Numbered from the stretch's first letter, positions 34,480 through 44,203 are shown. The stretch is DNA of 63,321 nt from an archaeon (GCA_018692925.1 JABHLH010000019.1:1-63321); one strand, 5' to 3'. Numbers and translations are program-made. Notes: generated by a model from the sequence alone, not told the origin.

Positions 34480-35095
34480 TTTTCGCTTGGTTTGTTTGAA
34501 TTAAGAGTTTTGCTATGTTTTCTTCGACAACAACACTCTCATCTTTTTTGTAAGGTCCGTAAACTTCTAGGTCTGGACCCACAAACTCAGGTACATCCTC
34601 AAGTATAAAGACATTAATGGTATTGGTTTTATCCTCTGTTTTTAAATCTTTCTGTTCAGCCTCTATTACAGGAATTTCGAGGTTTGGAAGCTGATTTTGC
34701 AAAATTTGGTATAATATGCCCTGTCTATACTTGTCTAAGTTGTCTTTAAGATTCCTATAGAAGGCTAATTCTTGAGGAAGCATAGCGGAAGTATCCTGTG
34801 GATTTTGAGCTCTTGAAGAGAATAAAGCTGATTGAATGATCTTGTTTTCTCGCTTTTCATAAAGCTCTTTAAGGATTTTTTGAATGTTTCGAATCTGATT
34901 TTGAGTTTTTACAAGCTCAGTAGAAGCAAAAATACTGTCCTTTTGAGATTGAGAAGAGAGTATAGCAGTCTTTTCTTGAAGATATTTAACAACATCCCTG
35001 AAAAAAGTATCATCAACTTTTTGCAATTCAGTTCGATATTTTTCTCTACGAAGAATCTCGTACAAGTTTTCGTAAGTGATGATTATGTCTGGCAT
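34466..35095 (-). CDS. Archaeal GINS subunit (Gins15/51 type)
   Basis: 209 residues. The helical A domain is at the N-terminus (IITYENLYEILRREKYRTEL, DDTFFRDVVKYLQEK). The small beta B domain is at the C-terminus (FILEDVPEFVGPDLEVYGPY, VEENIAKLLIQTNQ). This order, A before B, marks the Gins51 class. GINS bridges MCM helicase and the archaeal Cdc45/RecJ-like protein at the fork. It heads the operon with eL42-eS27-aIF2alpha, linking replication and translation genes as in many archaea. Confidence 0.88.
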   Translation of the reverse strand: MPDIIITYENLYEILRREKYRTELQKVDDTFFRDVVKYLQEKTAILSSQSQKDSIFASTELVKTQNQIRNIQKILKELYEKRENKIIQSALFSSRAQNPQDTSAMLPQELAFYRNLKDNLDKYRQGILYQILQNQLPNLEIPVIEAEQKDLKTEDKTNTINVFILEDVPEFVGPDLEVYGPYKKDESVVVEENIAKLLIQTNQAKNENP

Positions 35096-35177
35096 TATTT
35101 TTGATATAAGATTTAGCTTTAAATTGATTTCTGTGATTAGGGTTAATTTTAAAAAGATTATTTATTTGTTATAGCAT

Positions 35178-35840
35178 ATGTTTTGTAAAATATATCTATT
35201 TAGGCATGGTCAAACACATTATAATGCAAAGAAAATATTTTGTGGGTGGAAAGATTCTAAATTGACTAAACAAGGGATTAAAGATGCAAGGAAAATTGCT
35301 AGAAAATTGAAAGATAAGAGAATTGATATCGCTTTTCAAACACATCTGTCAAGATCTAAAGATACTTTGAGGTATGTTTTGAAATATCATCCTGAATGTA
35401 TTGGTGTTATTGAAGATGATAGAATGCTAGAAAGAAGCTACGGAGATCTTCAAGGGAAAAGTCATAAGTGGTTTGTTGATGTGACAGGTGAAGAAGATTA
35501 TAAGACATTATTACATTGGCATAAAGTTGATCATTTACAAGGAAAAGAGAAGGAAGAGTTTGTAAAAAAGGTAGGAGAAGCAGAATTGAAAATTGTTAGA
35601 AGAAGTTATGATGTTGCACCGCCTGGTGGAGAGAGTATTAGAGATGTTGAAAAAAGAGTAAAACCCTTCGTAAAAGACTTAATTAAATTTGTAAAAGAAA
35701 ATAGAGTAAATGTAGCTATTTCTGCACATGGGAATTCTATGAGACCTTTTAGGAGACATTTCGAAAGGTTAAGCTTAAAAGAGATGATGAAATTAGAGAA
35801 TCCGTGGGATGACTGTTTTGAGTATAAAGTGAGAGTATGA
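35178..35840 (+). CDS. Histidine phosphatase, phosphoglycerate mutase-like
   Basis: 220 residues. YLFRHGQTHYNAKKIFCGWKDS holds the catalytic RHG (written here over 20 only as part of residues 6-27). LERSYGDLQGKSH supplies the acid residue, PPGGESIRDVEKRV and AISAHGNSMRPFRRH the second catalytic His. The layout is that of 2,3-bisphosphoglycerate-dependent mutases rather than short SixA-like phosphatases, so a glycolytic mutase role is possible. It overlaps truD by 4 bp (ATGA). Confidence 0.82.
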   Translation: MFCKIYLFRHGQTHYNAKKIFCGWKDSKLTKQGIKDARKIARKLKDKRIDIAFQTHLSRSKDTLRYVLKYHPECIGVIEDDRMLERSYGDLQGKSHKWFVDVTGEEDYKTLLHWHKVDHLQGKEKEEFVKKVGEAELKIVRRSYDVAPPGGESIRDVEKRVKPFVKDLIKFVKENRVNVAISAHGNSMRPFRRHFERLSLKEMMKLENPWDDCFEYKVRV

Positions 35841-36703
35841 AGATAAAACAAATAGAAAAAGATTTTGTAGTAAAGGAGATTATTGACTTAGAACTTTCAG
35901 AAAATGGAAAGTACCATTATTATTATATGACAAAGAAAAATTGGAATACTTTAGATTTAATTAAAGAGATTAAAAAAAGGTTGAAAGTTAGAGATGTTGG
36001 TTTTGCAGGTTTGAAAGATAGAAATGCAATTACTTCACAATATATTTCTGTAGAGAAAAAAATTAATTTTGAAATTAAAGATGTAGAATTCGAGTATAAA
36101 GGTAGTGGGAAGAAAAGAATCTATATGGGGAAGTTGATAGGAAATGAGTTTATTATTACAATTAGAGATATAGAAGAAAAATTAGAATTACCAGAAGAAG
36201 TTCTTAATTTATTTGGAAAACAAAGATTTAGTGAAAGAAATGATAAAATTGGAAAGTTAATTGTACAAAAAAAGTTTAAAGAAGTTTGTGAAGAATTAAA
36301 ATTGGAAGTTGAAAAGAATGATTATATCGGAGCAATGAGAAAATATGGTAAAGAAAAATTAAGATTTTATATTAATGCATATCAAAGTTATTTGTGGAAT
36401 AAATTAGCAAAAGTTAGCAGCTATAGAATTTTACCTATTGTAGGTTTTTTAACAGAAGAAGATGATTATGATGAGATTCTTGAAAAAGAAGGTGTTGGAA
36501 AAATGCAATTTATTATGAGAGAGATGCCAGAGCTTTGTGCTGAAGGTAGTGAGAGAGAAAGAGTTATGAAAGTGAAAAATTTTAAAGTTCTTTCTTTTGG
36601 AGATGATGAGCTAAATGAAGGGAAGAAAAAGGAAGTTGTTAGTTTTTTTCTACCAAAAGGAAGTTATGCTACAGTTGTGTTGGATAATTTAATAAATAAA
36701 TAA
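35837..36703 (+). CDS. truD: tRNA pseudouridine synthase TruD
   Basis: 288 residues. FAGLKDRNAITSQYISV holds the catalytic Asp. LNLFGKQRFSERNDKIGKLI is the second TruD signature, and FYINAYQSYLWNKLAK the third. It makes pseudouridine 13 in tRNA. Archaeal members are usually 350-430 residues; this one has a shortened N-terminus and a reduced insertion domain, common in small genomes. It is translationally coupled to the phosphatase-like gene before it. The core is complete, so activity is expected. Confidence 0.92.
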   Translation: MKIKQIEKDFVVKEIIDLELSENGKYHYYYMTKKNWNTLDLIKEIKKRLKVRDVGFAGLKDRNAITSQYISVEKKINFEIKDVEFEYKGSGKKRIYMGKLIGNEFIITIRDIEEKLELPEEVLNLFGKQRFSERNDKIGKLIVQKKFKEVCEELKLEVEKNDYIGAMRKYGKEKLRFYINAYQSYLWNKLAKVSSYRILPIVGFLTEEDDYDEILEKEGVGKMQFIMREMPELCAEGSERERVMKVKNFKVLSFGDDELNEGKKKEVVSFFLPKGSYATVVLDNLINK

Positions 36704-36718
36704 TTCTATAATATAAAT

Positions 36719-37474
36719 GTGAAAAGAGGACAATTTACTTTATTTATAATTTTAGGAATATTTATTATTTTAATAATAGGGATTAGTTATTATTATATTA
36801 ACAATACTTCAAGTTCTGGAGCTAGCCTTTCTGGAGAAATATCAGTTGCACCAGAAGCTCAAGAATACTATGATGAAATTGATTCTTGCTTAGAAGAAAT
36901 TGTAGAAACAAGTATTGTAGATTTAGGAATGCAGGGAGGATATTATGATGTTCCAGAGCCATACTTTGATTTAGAATTATATAAAATCCCTTATTTCTAT
37001 AATGATGGTGAAGAAGATAATGGAATGAATGTTGAAACTTTTGCAGGAGAATTGAATAAATATCTTGAAAGAGATTTTGTTCCCTGTGTTACAGAAATAG
37101 AAGCTTATGAAAAATATTTCTTTATAGATGAAGAGGATTTAGAAACTAAAATAAGTATATTTGATACTTCAATTGAAGTTGAGATGATTTTACCAACAGA
37201 AGTGAAAATTACTAATGGAAGTTATGATTTTGAAGATTATTATTATGAAGCTGAATACCAAATTCCCAAAATGCTTGAATTGAAAAATAAAGTTTTAGAA
37301 TATACTGTTGAATATGTTGATGAGATACCTATGACTAAATTAATGGAATTGTTTGAAGAAGAAGAAATGGAAATTGAAGTAAATATAGACTTCAATGAAG
37401 TGATGTATGTGATAAATGATGTAGATTATTCCTATTATTTTATGGTTAAATATAATTGGTTCGAAGAAGAATGA
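36719..37474 (+). CDS. Pilin-like/secreted protein with KRGQ N-terminus
   Basis: 251 residues starting at GTG 36719; an overlapping ATG at 36717 is followed at once by a stop in its own frame. The N-terminus MKRGQFTLFIILGIFIILII is the class III-like signal (cleavage after KRG) seen recurrently in Woesearchaeota-type genomes. The body is very acidic (runs of D and E) with no known domain. Two cysteines (about 58 and 122) could form a disulfide. It overlaps the next secreted protein by 4 bp, and the two may form one surface complex processed by the prepilin peptidase at 27257-28081. Confidence 0.65.
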   Translation: MKRGQFTLFIILGIFIILIIGISYYYINNTSSSGASLSGEISVAPEAQEYYDEIDSCLEEIVETSIVDLGMQGGYYDVPEPYFDLELYKIPYFYNDGEEDNGMNVETFAGELNKYLERDFVPCVTEIEAYEKYFFIDEEDLETKISIFDTSIEVEMILPTEVKITNGSYDFEDYYYEAEYQIPKMLELKNKVLEYTVEYVDEIPMTKLMELFEEEEMEIEVNIDFNEVMYVINDVDYSYYFMVKYNWFEEE

Positions 37475-39294
37475 AAAAAATTATGATTATTGGATTAGTA
37501 ATTTTGATTTTGTTAGTGCCTAGTGTTATTTCTGATACTGCAGAAGAAGATTGTATTATTATTTACGATAGTGTATATAATGAAGAAGAAGAGACTTATC
37601 AAGGAGGGTATATTTTTTCCCCGTTAGATTGCAGAGAAGAATTTAGATTTGAAGACGTTGAAATGGTGATGGTAACAGAAGATAAAGGTAATAACCATTA
37701 TCCTATAAATATTTCTGGAAAAGGAAAAGTAGGAGAATTAAATGTAGAATCTTTTGAAGGAAAAATTAGTTTTTGTGATAAATATAAAGATGAAATTAAA
37801 GGAGAAGAAGAAGATCCTTGTTGGGACCCATTATATATTGAAAATGGAAGAAATATGGTTAATGGAGAATGGTCTGCAGGATATAGCACAACTGCTATTA
37901 ATGAAGATATTTTTTATCAAACACCATTAAATAAAGAATCAGAAGAAAAAGTAATTTCAGATATATTAAACCCAGGAATAAAAATTAGTGACCAAGAAAT
38001 TAGTTTAAATAATTATGTCTATATAGAAGGAGTCTATACAAGTGTAAAAGAATTGATTATAAGTCCATATGGAATAGGTTGTGCTTCGTGTGTTTTTGAG
38101 ATTGTAGGGAAACCAGAAATTAAAATATTTGGTTCAACTTTGAGTATTTTATCAACTGGAAAAGGAAGTTCAACAAAAATAATATTAAATGGTGAAGAAC
38201 ATATTATTGGTGGAGCTGTTCAATTAGAAGATGGATATTTAGTAATTCCAGAAGATGAAATAGGAATGGTTGATGGTGTTTATATTAATGCAAGGAAATC
38301 TGAGAAAGTTACAATCAATTTAGAAGGACAAACCCCAAAAGAAGAAGGAAATTATTTGAGTTTGTATAATGATTATTTTAATGCTAATGGAGAAGGATTT
38401 AAGTTTACCTTAGGAACAGGAAATGGTGGATGGGTTAGTGAGGATTTTGATTTTGAAATGTTAGATCAATCAAGATATATTAGTGAAGGAAATGATTATG
38501 GAAGATTAATATTTGAAATGAGTGGAGGAGAATTAACTGCTGTAAAACATCAAAATACAGACCTAATGAAAATTTATCATAAAGAAGGTTCTTTTAATTA
38601 TATTAATGGAGAAAAGAAATTTATTTATGAAGGAGGTCCACCAAGAGATATGGCTTACAAAGGAGATGAAGATTATACGAATTGTAAGACTGATTTTTTA
38701 AATTTTAGATCAACGACAAGAGCTTCTTGTGGAGATACAAAAGGTTTTGACTTAGTTGCAAGTTTAATAAAAATTCAAGGTTATGAGGATGTTGAAGAAG
38801 AAATGGTAAGTGTTAGTCTTCAAAATAGAGAGAGTTATAGTATAGATAAAAATAAAGTTTATTTATTGAATTTAGAAGAAAATAGAGAAATTTCAAAAGT
38901 AGGGATATTATATTATTCAGAAGAAGATTGGAGAATATTTGATGAGAGTGGAGTGAAAGATTTTGTAGAGAGTAGTTTTTATGAGAGTGATATAGAAATA
39001 AAAGAAATGAGTGTAGATTTTCCAAAAGAAATTATAGAAGAAATAGAAGAAAAATATGAATTAAGTTATAGAACTGGAAAAAAGGTATATTATGCAGCAG
39101 CTGGAATTTATGTTAGTCAATCAAGTGAGTTAGAAGATATAGAAGATGTAGATAGTTCAACAGCAAAAGAATTTGAACTATATATGGGAGAGAGTAGTAC
39201 AAAATCAGCTTTTGTAACAAAGAGTATTGTGAGCCTTGTAGAAAGAAATATGGGCGAAGAGATCTTAAGTAGCTCATTTATTGAATCTAGTTAA
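37471..39294 (+). CDS. Secreted protein of unknown function, 607 aa
   Basis: The ATG at 37471 overlaps the previous stop (ATGA) and gives a clean signal peptide (MKKIMIIGLVILILLVPSVIS, about 21 residues, first half basic). The mature part is acidic and strand-rich, with some conserved-looking stretches (GSSTKIILNGEEHIIGGA, NDYFNANGEGFKFTLGTG). No C-terminal membrane helix is seen. Six or so cysteines are spread widely. I do not recognise any family. It is co-transcribed with the KRGQ protein, so a shared envelope role is likely. Confidence 0.65.
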   Translation: MKKIMIIGLVILILLVPSVISDTAEEDCIIIYDSVYNEEEETYQGGYIFSPLDCREEFRFEDVEMVMVTEDKGNNHYPINISGKGKVGELNVESFEGKISFCDKYKDEIKGEEEDPCWDPLYIENGRNMVNGEWSAGYSTTAINEDIFYQTPLNKESEEKVISDILNPGIKISDQEISLNNYVYIEGVYTSVKELIISPYGIGCASCVFEIVGKPEIKIFGSTLSILSTGKGSSTKIILNGEEHIIGGAVQLEDGYLVIPEDEIGMVDGVYINARKSEKVTINLEGQTPKEEGNYLSLYNDYFNANGEGFKFTLGTGNGGWVSEDFDFEMLDQSRYISEGNDYGRLIFEMSGGELTAVKHQNTDLMKIYHKEGSFNYINGEKKFIYEGGPPRDMAYKGDEDYTNCKTDFLNFRSTTRASCGDTKGFDLVASLIKIQGYEDVEEEMVSVSLQNRESYSIDKNKVYLLNLEENREISKVGILYYSEEDWRIFDESGVKDFVESSFYESDIEIKEMSVDFPKEIIEEIEEKYELSYRTGKKVYYAAAGIYVSQSSELEDIEDVDSSTAKEFELYMGESSTKSAFVTKSIVSLVERNMGEEILSSSFIESS

Positions 39295-39325
39295 TTTTAT
39301 AAAGAAAGTTAATATTTTTTTGAGT

Positions 39326-40450
39326 ATGTTTAAATTCCTAAAAGATAAAGTAAAGAAAGCAGTTTCTAATATTTCGGATAAGTTTGAAAAAGAAGGAGAA
39401 ACAGTAGAAGAAGTTCCTAAAGTTAAGAAAATAAAGAAAGTTGAAAAAAAGAAAGAAGTAGTAAAAGATAAAGTAGAAATAAAAGAAAAATTAAGAGAAG
39501 ATATTGCCCCAGTTGTTGAAACTGTAAAAGAAGAATTAAAAAAACAAGAAGTAGAAGAAAAAAAGAAAGAAGTAAAAAAAGGATTCTTATCATCAATTAG
39601 AGAAAAAGTTGTTACAAAGAAAATATCACAAAGACAATTTGAAGAATTATTCTGGGATTTAGAAGTAGAGTTATTGGAAAATAATGTTGCGTTTGAAGTT
39701 ATTGAAAAGATTAAACAAGATTTAGCAAAGGATTTAGTAGATGTGCCAATAAAAAGAGGAGATGTTGAAAAGAAAATAACTACTAGTTTAAAGAAAAGTA
39801 TTGAAGAAGTTCTTGATGTTGAGAAAGTTGATGTTATTGAAAAAATTAAAAGTAAAAAACCTTATGTGATTGTTTTTATTGGAGTTAATGGTTCTGGGAA
39901 AACAACCTCTATTGCAAAGTTTGCACACCTTTTGAAAGAAAAAGGATTTAGTATTGTACTTGCAGCAGCTGACACTTTTAGAGCAGCATCCATTCAACAG
40001 TTAGAAGAACATGGAAAAAATTTAGGAATAAAGGTTATTAAACATGATTATGGAAGTGATCCTGCAGCAGTTGGTTTTGATGCAGTTAAATATGCAAAAC
40101 AAAAAGATTTAGATGTAGTTTTAATTGATACAGCTGGAAGACAACATTCTAATATTAATCTTAGAGATGAAATGAAAAAAATAATTAGAGTTGTTAATCC
40201 AGATTTGAAAATTTATGTTGGAGAAATGATTGCAGGAAATGATTGTATTGAACAAATTCAAGAATTTAATAAAGCAGTTAAAATTGATGGAGCAATATTA
40301 AGTAAAGCAGACATTGATGAAAAAGGTGGAACTGCAATTTCTGTTTCTTATGTTACAAGAAAACCAATCTTCTATTTAGGTGTTGGACAAGAGTATGGAA
40401 AGTTAGAAGAATTTGATCCTCAGAAAATAATTAAGAATCTAGGATTATAA
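39326..40450 (+). CDS. ftsY: Signal recognition particle receptor FtsY
   Basis: 374 residues from ATG 39326, which gives the usual start MFKFLKDKVKKAVSNISDKF; a frame from 39281 runs into the previous gene and is unlikely. A charged linker (EEVPKVKKIKKVEKKKEVV) precedes the NG domain. G1 is GVNGSGKTTSIAK, then DTFRAASIQQLEEH, G3 DTAGRQHSN and G4-like SKADIDEKGG. It docks SRP-ribosome complexes at the membrane. SRP54 follows 430 bp downstream, with one small membrane gene between. Confidence 0.95.
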   Translation: MFKFLKDKVKKAVSNISDKFEKEGETVEEVPKVKKIKKVEKKKEVVKDKVEIKEKLREDIAPVVETVKEELKKQEVEEKKKEVKKGFLSSIREKVVTKKISQRQFEELFWDLEVELLENNVAFEVIEKIKQDLAKDLVDVPIKRGDVEKKITTSLKKSIEEVLDVEKVDVIEKIKSKKPYVIVFIGVNGSGKTTSIAKFAHLLKEKGFSIVLAAADTFRAASIQQLEEHGKNLGIKVIKHDYGSDPAAVGFDAVKYAKQKDLDVVLIDTAGRQHSNINLRDEMKKIIRVVNPDLKIYVGEMIAGNDCIEQIQEFNKAVKIDGAILSKADIDEKGGTAISVSYVTRKPIFYLGVGQEYGKLEEFDPQKIIKNLGL

Positions 40451-40502
40451 AAAAACTTATAAAGCCATTAAACTATATCAGAATAAAATAAGAGGTAAAC
40501 TT

Positions 40503-40826
40503 ATGGCAAAAAAGAAAAAAAATGATGATAGTAAAGTATGGGCTTTCTTAGGAGTTTTTTTAACTCTAATTGGTTTTTTGATTGTTTATTTAACCAAAAA
40601 GAATGATAAATATGCAATGTACTATGCAAAACATGGTTTAGTATTGTTCATTGGATGGGTAGTATTTGCAGTTCTAGGAGTTATTCCGTTAATAGGATGG
40701 ATATTTGGACTTGTAGGTAATTTACTACTATTAGTTGCGTGGGTAGTAGCGTGGATTGGAGCTCTTTCAGGTGAAGAGAAGAAGATTCCTGTTATAACTG
40801 ATTTAGCAATGAAATTTAACTTTTAA
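40503..40826 (+). CDS. Small membrane protein (DUF4870/Tic20-like)
   Basis: 107 residues with three membrane helices (about 13-30, 45-64, 67-90). The segment LTKKNDKYAMYYAKHGLVLF between helices one and two resembles DUF4870/Tic20-like proteins, whose loop reads K.s.Fv.FHa.Qsl. These are of unknown role. Its place between ftsY and srp54 hints at the membrane insertion pathway, but that is only position. TTATAAAGCC near 40459 may be its TATA box. Confidence 0.65.
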   Translation: MAKKKKNDDSKVWAFLGVFLTLIGFLIVYLTKKNDKYAMYYAKHGLVLFIGWVVFAVLGVIPLIGWIFGLVGNLLLLVAWVVAWIGALSGEEKKIPVITDLAMKFNF

Positions 40827-40880
40827 TTTTTTTATTTTTTTATAAAAAGCTTTAAATACTGATAATCTACTGTTTTTTCT

Positions 40881-42239
40881 ATGGTTTTAGACAAATTAGG
40901 AAGTTCACTGAAGGATACGCTATCTAAGATAGCTAAATCTATGTTTGTAGACGAGAAAGTCGTGAACGAGCTTGTAAAGGATATACAAAGAGCTCTACTA
41001 CAAGCTGATGTAAATGTTAAGCTAGTGTTTGAATTGTCTAAGAACATTAAGAAAAGGGCCTTAGAAGATAAACCTCCAGGTGGTGTAAGCCAAAGAGAAT
41101 ATTTAGTAAAAATTGTATATGAAGAATTAGTTAAATTTCTAGGTGGAGAAAAGAATGAAATTAAAATTGATAAAAGTCAGAAGCCTTTCAAAATAATGAT
41201 GGTTGGTTTGTTTGGTTCAGGTAAAACTACATCCATTTCTAAACTTGCAAAGTACTATATGCAAAGAGGATTCAAAGTTGCAACAATGGGATTAGATGTA
41301 CATAGACCTGCAGCACCATTACAGCTAAAACAATTATCAGATAAATTAAAATTAACTTGTTATATTGATGAAAAAGAAAAAGATGCTTTGAAAATTTATA
41401 AAAAATTTGAAAAAGAATTAAATAAATTTGATTTGGTTTTAGTTGATACTGCTGGAAGAGATGCATTGTCAGATGATTTAGTAAAAGAGATTAAAGAATT
41501 AAATGATTATATTAAACCACAAGAAAAGTTGTTAGTTCTATCTGCAGACATTGGTCAAACTGCTTTGAAACAAGCTGAAAGTTTTCATGAATCATGTGGA
41601 GTTACTGGAGTTATTGTTACAAAATTAGATGGTACTGCTAAAGGAGGAGGTGCAATAAGTGCTTGCTCTGCTACTAATGCAGCAATTAAATTTATTGGTG
41701 TTGGTGAAAAACCTGATGACCTTGAAGTGTTTAATCCAAAAGGTTTTGTTGGAAGACTATTAGGTATGGGAGATATTGAAGCTCTATTAGAAAAAGCACA
41801 ATATGCATTAGATCAAGATAAAGTTGAGGACTTAGGAAAAAAGTTATTGAAAGGAGATTTTAATTTCTTAGATCTTTATGAACAAATGGAAGCAATGGGA
41901 AAGATGGGTTCACTTTCAAAAATAGTTGATATGATCCCAGGTTTAGGTGGAGCAAAAATCCCTAAAGGTATGTTAGAAGGTCAAGAAGATAAATTAAAGA
42001 AATGGAAAATAATTATGCAGTCTTGTACCAAAGAAGAATTAGAAGATCCTAGTTTGTTAAATAGAAATAGAATTGATAGAATTGCAGAAGGTGCAGGTGT
42101 AGAAGTTTCTGAAGTTAGACAGTTGTTGAAACAATATAAACAAAGTAAAAAAATGATGAAGATGATGAAAGGTAGTGAAGACCCTCAGAAGTTAATGAAA
42201 AAGTTTAAAGGTAAAATGCCAAAAGGGATGGGTTTTTAG
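40881..42239 (+). CDS. srp54: Signal recognition particle GTPase SRP54
   Basis: 452 residues. The N domain (to about 95) is followed by the G domain: GLFGSGKTTSISKLAKYY, DVHRPAAPLQLKQL, DTAGRDALSD and TKLDGTAKGGGA. The C-terminal M domain has the hydrophobic loop and Met-rich end (KQSKKMMKMMKG, KKFKGKMPKGMGF) that bind signal peptides and SRP RNA. Full-length and normal. CTTTAAATACTG near 40849-40862 is a TATA box close to the ATG. The 7S RNA gene was not found in the window. Its stop overlaps the convergent unknown gene by 4 bp. Confidence 0.96.
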   Translation: MVLDKLGSSLKDTLSKIAKSMFVDEKVVNELVKDIQRALLQADVNVKLVFELSKNIKKRALEDKPPGGVSQREYLVKIVYEELVKFLGGEKNEIKIDKSQKPFKIMMVGLFGSGKTTSISKLAKYYMQRGFKVATMGLDVHRPAAPLQLKQLSDKLKLTCYIDEKEKDALKIYKKFEKELNKFDLVLVDTAGRDALSDDLVKEIKELNDYIKPQEKLLVLSADIGQTALKQAESFHESCGVTGVIVTKLDGTAKGGGAISACSATNAAIKFIGVGEKPDDLEVFNPKGFVGRLLGMGDIEALLEKAQYALDQDKVEDLGKKLLKGDFNFLDLYEQMEAMGKMGSLSKIVDMIPGLGGAKIPKGMLEGQEDKLKKWKIIMQSCTKEELEDPSLLNRNRIDRIAEGAGVEVSEVRQLLKQYKQSKKMMKMMKGSEDPQKLMKKFKGKMPKGMGF

Positions 42240-42823
42240 TAAATTGATTGTTGTTCTCTTGATGTTATAATTCTTTTTAATGTAGGATGAACTTGATGTT
42301 CTACAGGAGTAATTAATGGCCAAAAATTATCTCTTCTTAATTTATTTGAAGGATTAGTTAATTTTGTAAAATGTTGGTTTTCTGTTAAGTAAGTTTTTAA
42401 TCTTTGTAACTTAGCTTCTTTTGGAAGATATAATAATAATGCTTGAGCTCTTCCACTAGCCCTAAGTTCAAATGAATTTAATAAAGAATCTATAGAAGAA
42501 TTTCTAGAAACACCGGGAGAGACATAAATATCTTTGATAGGTAAAAGAGAAACTTTTCCAACTCTAAAAGGAGAAGAATAAATTCCAAAAGCAGAAACAA
42601 ATGAATCTTTCATTAAAACGATTGTTTCATCTCCTTCTTCTAATTTATCATGAGTAAATTTTCCAGTTCCAAGAATGGATTCTGCCTCAGTATCTTCTAA
42701 ATAAATAGAAACATCCTGATCAAGTAAACCTAAAACTAATTTCTGTTTAATATCAATTTTATCAAATATAGAAAAATGAGAATACAAAAAAGTATAATCT
42801 AGTTGGTGCAATGTGTTTAACAT
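42236..42823 (-). CDS. Hypothetical protein, 195 aa
   Basis: I do not recognise this protein. It is soluble, with a beta-rich first half (LVLGLLDQDVSIYLEDTEAE, DETIVLMKDSFVSAFGIYSS) and a basic helical second half (LPKEAKLQRLKTYLTENQHF, RIITSREQQ). The C-terminal part recalls a domain that could bind nucleic acid. It is monocistronic between the convergent srp54 and the divergent bud32. The divergent gap (42824-42878) holds TATA-like TTTATAAAG near 42847. Confidence 0.5.
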   Translation of the reverse strand: MLNTLHQLDYTFLYSHFSIFDKIDIKQKLVLGLLDQDVSIYLEDTEAESILGTGKFTHDKLEEGDETIVLMKDSFVSAFGIYSSPFRVGKVSLLPIKDIYVSPGVSRNSSIDSLLNSFELRASGRAQALLLYLPKEAKLQRLKTYLTENQHFTKLTNPSNKLRRDNFWPLITPVEHQVHPTLKRIITSREQQSIY

Positions 42824-42878
42824 AAAATAGAGTTTAAAGATAGTATTTATAAAGTAATAGTTAATTTTTACTTATACT

Positions 42879-43472
42879 ATGAAGTTGATTCAAGAGGGTG
42901 CTGAAGCTAAAATTTATTTCAAAGATGGCACTGTAATTAAGGAAAGAATAAAGAAAGTCTATAGACATGAAGATATAGATAAGGCTATTCGAAGAGGAAA
43001 TACTAGACGAGAAGCTAAACTATTGAAAAAAGCTGCTGATCTAATCCCTGTACCAAAAGTTATTGATTCTTGTGATAAAGAAATGAAAATAAAAATGGAA
43101 TTTATTGAAGGTGAAAAACTTCGAGATGTTGTAGATTCTGTTGATAGAAAAGATATTTTTAAAAGAGTTGGAAAGAAAATTGCAAAATTACATAATGCAC
43201 ATATTATTCATGGAGATCTAACTACTTCAAATATTATTGTTAAAGATAAAGTTTATTTTATTGATTTTGGTTTAGGTTTTGTTTCTACAAAAGTAGAAGA
43301 TAAAGCTGTAGATTTGCATTTGATTAAGAAAGCTTTAGGAAGTAAACATTACAAACATGCAGAAGAATGTTTTAAGTATATTCTTGAAGGCTATAAAAAA
43401 GAAAGTAAAGAATTTTCTGAAGTTATGACTAGATTAGAGAAAGTTGAGAAACGAGGAAGATATAAAAGTTAA
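42879..43472 (+). CDS. bud32: KEOPS complex kinase/ATPase Bud32
   Basis: 197 residues, stand-alone. It starts MKLIQEGAEAKIYFKDGT (the Gly loop), with ERIKKVYRHEDIDKAIRRGN covering the nucleotide Lys region and TRREAKLL the following helix Glu. The catalytic loop is HGDLTTSNIIV and the metal loop FIDFGLGF. With Kae1, Cgi121 and Pcc1 it makes the t6A modification of tRNA. In many archaea it is fused to Kae1; here it is separate and no Kae1 is nearby. Confidence 0.94.
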   Translation: MKLIQEGAEAKIYFKDGTVIKERIKKVYRHEDIDKAIRRGNTRREAKLLKKAADLIPVPKVIDSCDKEMKIKMEFIEGEKLRDVVDSVDRKDIFKRVGKKIAKLHNAHIIHGDLTTSNIIVKDKVYFIDFGLGFVSTKVEDKAVDLHLIKKALGSKHYKHAEECFKYILEGYKKESKEFSEVMTRLEKVEKRGRYKS

Positions 43473-44203
43473 TCTTTAGAATTTTTCCACATGAAATTAA
43501 AATAATTCTCAAAAGTTTTTGCAACACTTTTATTTTCAATTAAGATTGCTTTAGGGTTGTCATCCCAAATTAATATTGCTATTTTATCACCATAAATATT
43601 TACTGTTGCTTCAGAAATTACCTCGGAAGGAGTAGTTCTATATTCAGACAGTTTCCAGTTAGATTTATTTTCTCTTTTTTTTCTAACCAAAACCTTGGAT
43701 TTAATTTTTTTCATCTCTTTCCTTTTCTTGAAAACTGGAGCGAAATAAGGCATCTTTTCACTAAAGTATCCTTCAGAACCCATTACATAAAAAGGATTTT
43801 TATTGTCGCAAGAATCTAAAATATCTTGAAGGATTGTTTTAATCCCTTTGTAACCTTGGAATAATTTTACAGAACTTTTTTTCTTTGTTGAGAAATTTTC
43901 TCTTAACTTAGGAATTATTTTTTTTGCAATTTCCTCTTTCTCTTGATAATAATCAATTATTTTTTTAGGATCTTCAGGTACAAAAATATTTCTTTTGTTC
44001 TCATGAATGGTTGTTACTATTCCTCTTTTTGTTAAAGTTTCTAATGCATTGTAAGTACTTGAACGATCTAATCTTGCTTCCTTTGCAATAATTCCAGCTA
44101 AAGAAGGACCAAGCCGAATTAAAGTTAAGTATACTTTAGATTCATTGATACTGAAGTTTAGTTTTTCTAAATCCCTAAAGATTGTGTCGCTAAATATGTC
44201 CAT
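43469..44203 (-). CDS. TrmB-family transcriptional regulator
   Basis: 244 residues from ATG 44203; the TATA-like TTAAATATATAAAC at about 44226-44239 lies 25-30 bp upstream, so the message is leaderless, while the longer frame to 44266 would cross the promoter. The N-terminal winged helix reads LNFSINESKVYLTLIRLG and ARLDRSSTYNALETLTKRG. A coiled helix (KIIDYYQEKEEIAKKIIPKL) and a C-terminal regulatory domain (about 100-244, with ATVNIYGDKIAILIWDDNPK) follow. TrmB proteins sense sugars or other small molecules. It is divergent from maf and overlaps bud32 by 4 bp. Confidence 0.85.
   Translation of the reverse strand: MDIFSDTIFRDLEKLNFSINESKVYLTLIRLGPSLAGIIAKEARLDRSSTYNALETLTKRGIVTTIHENKRNIFVPEDPKKIIDYYQEKEEIAKKIIPKLRENFSTKKKSSVKLFQGYKGIKTILQDILDSCDNKNPFYVMGSEGYFSEKMPYFAPVFKKRKEMKKIKSKVLVRKKRENKSNWKLSEYRTTPSEVISEATVNIYGDKIAILIWDDNPKAILIENKSVAKTFENYFNFMWKNSKD

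Noticed and set aside
36717-36719. ATG at 36717 as start of the KRGQ protein
   Set aside because: It is in another frame and is followed at once by TGA; the coding frame starts with the overlapping GTG at 36719.
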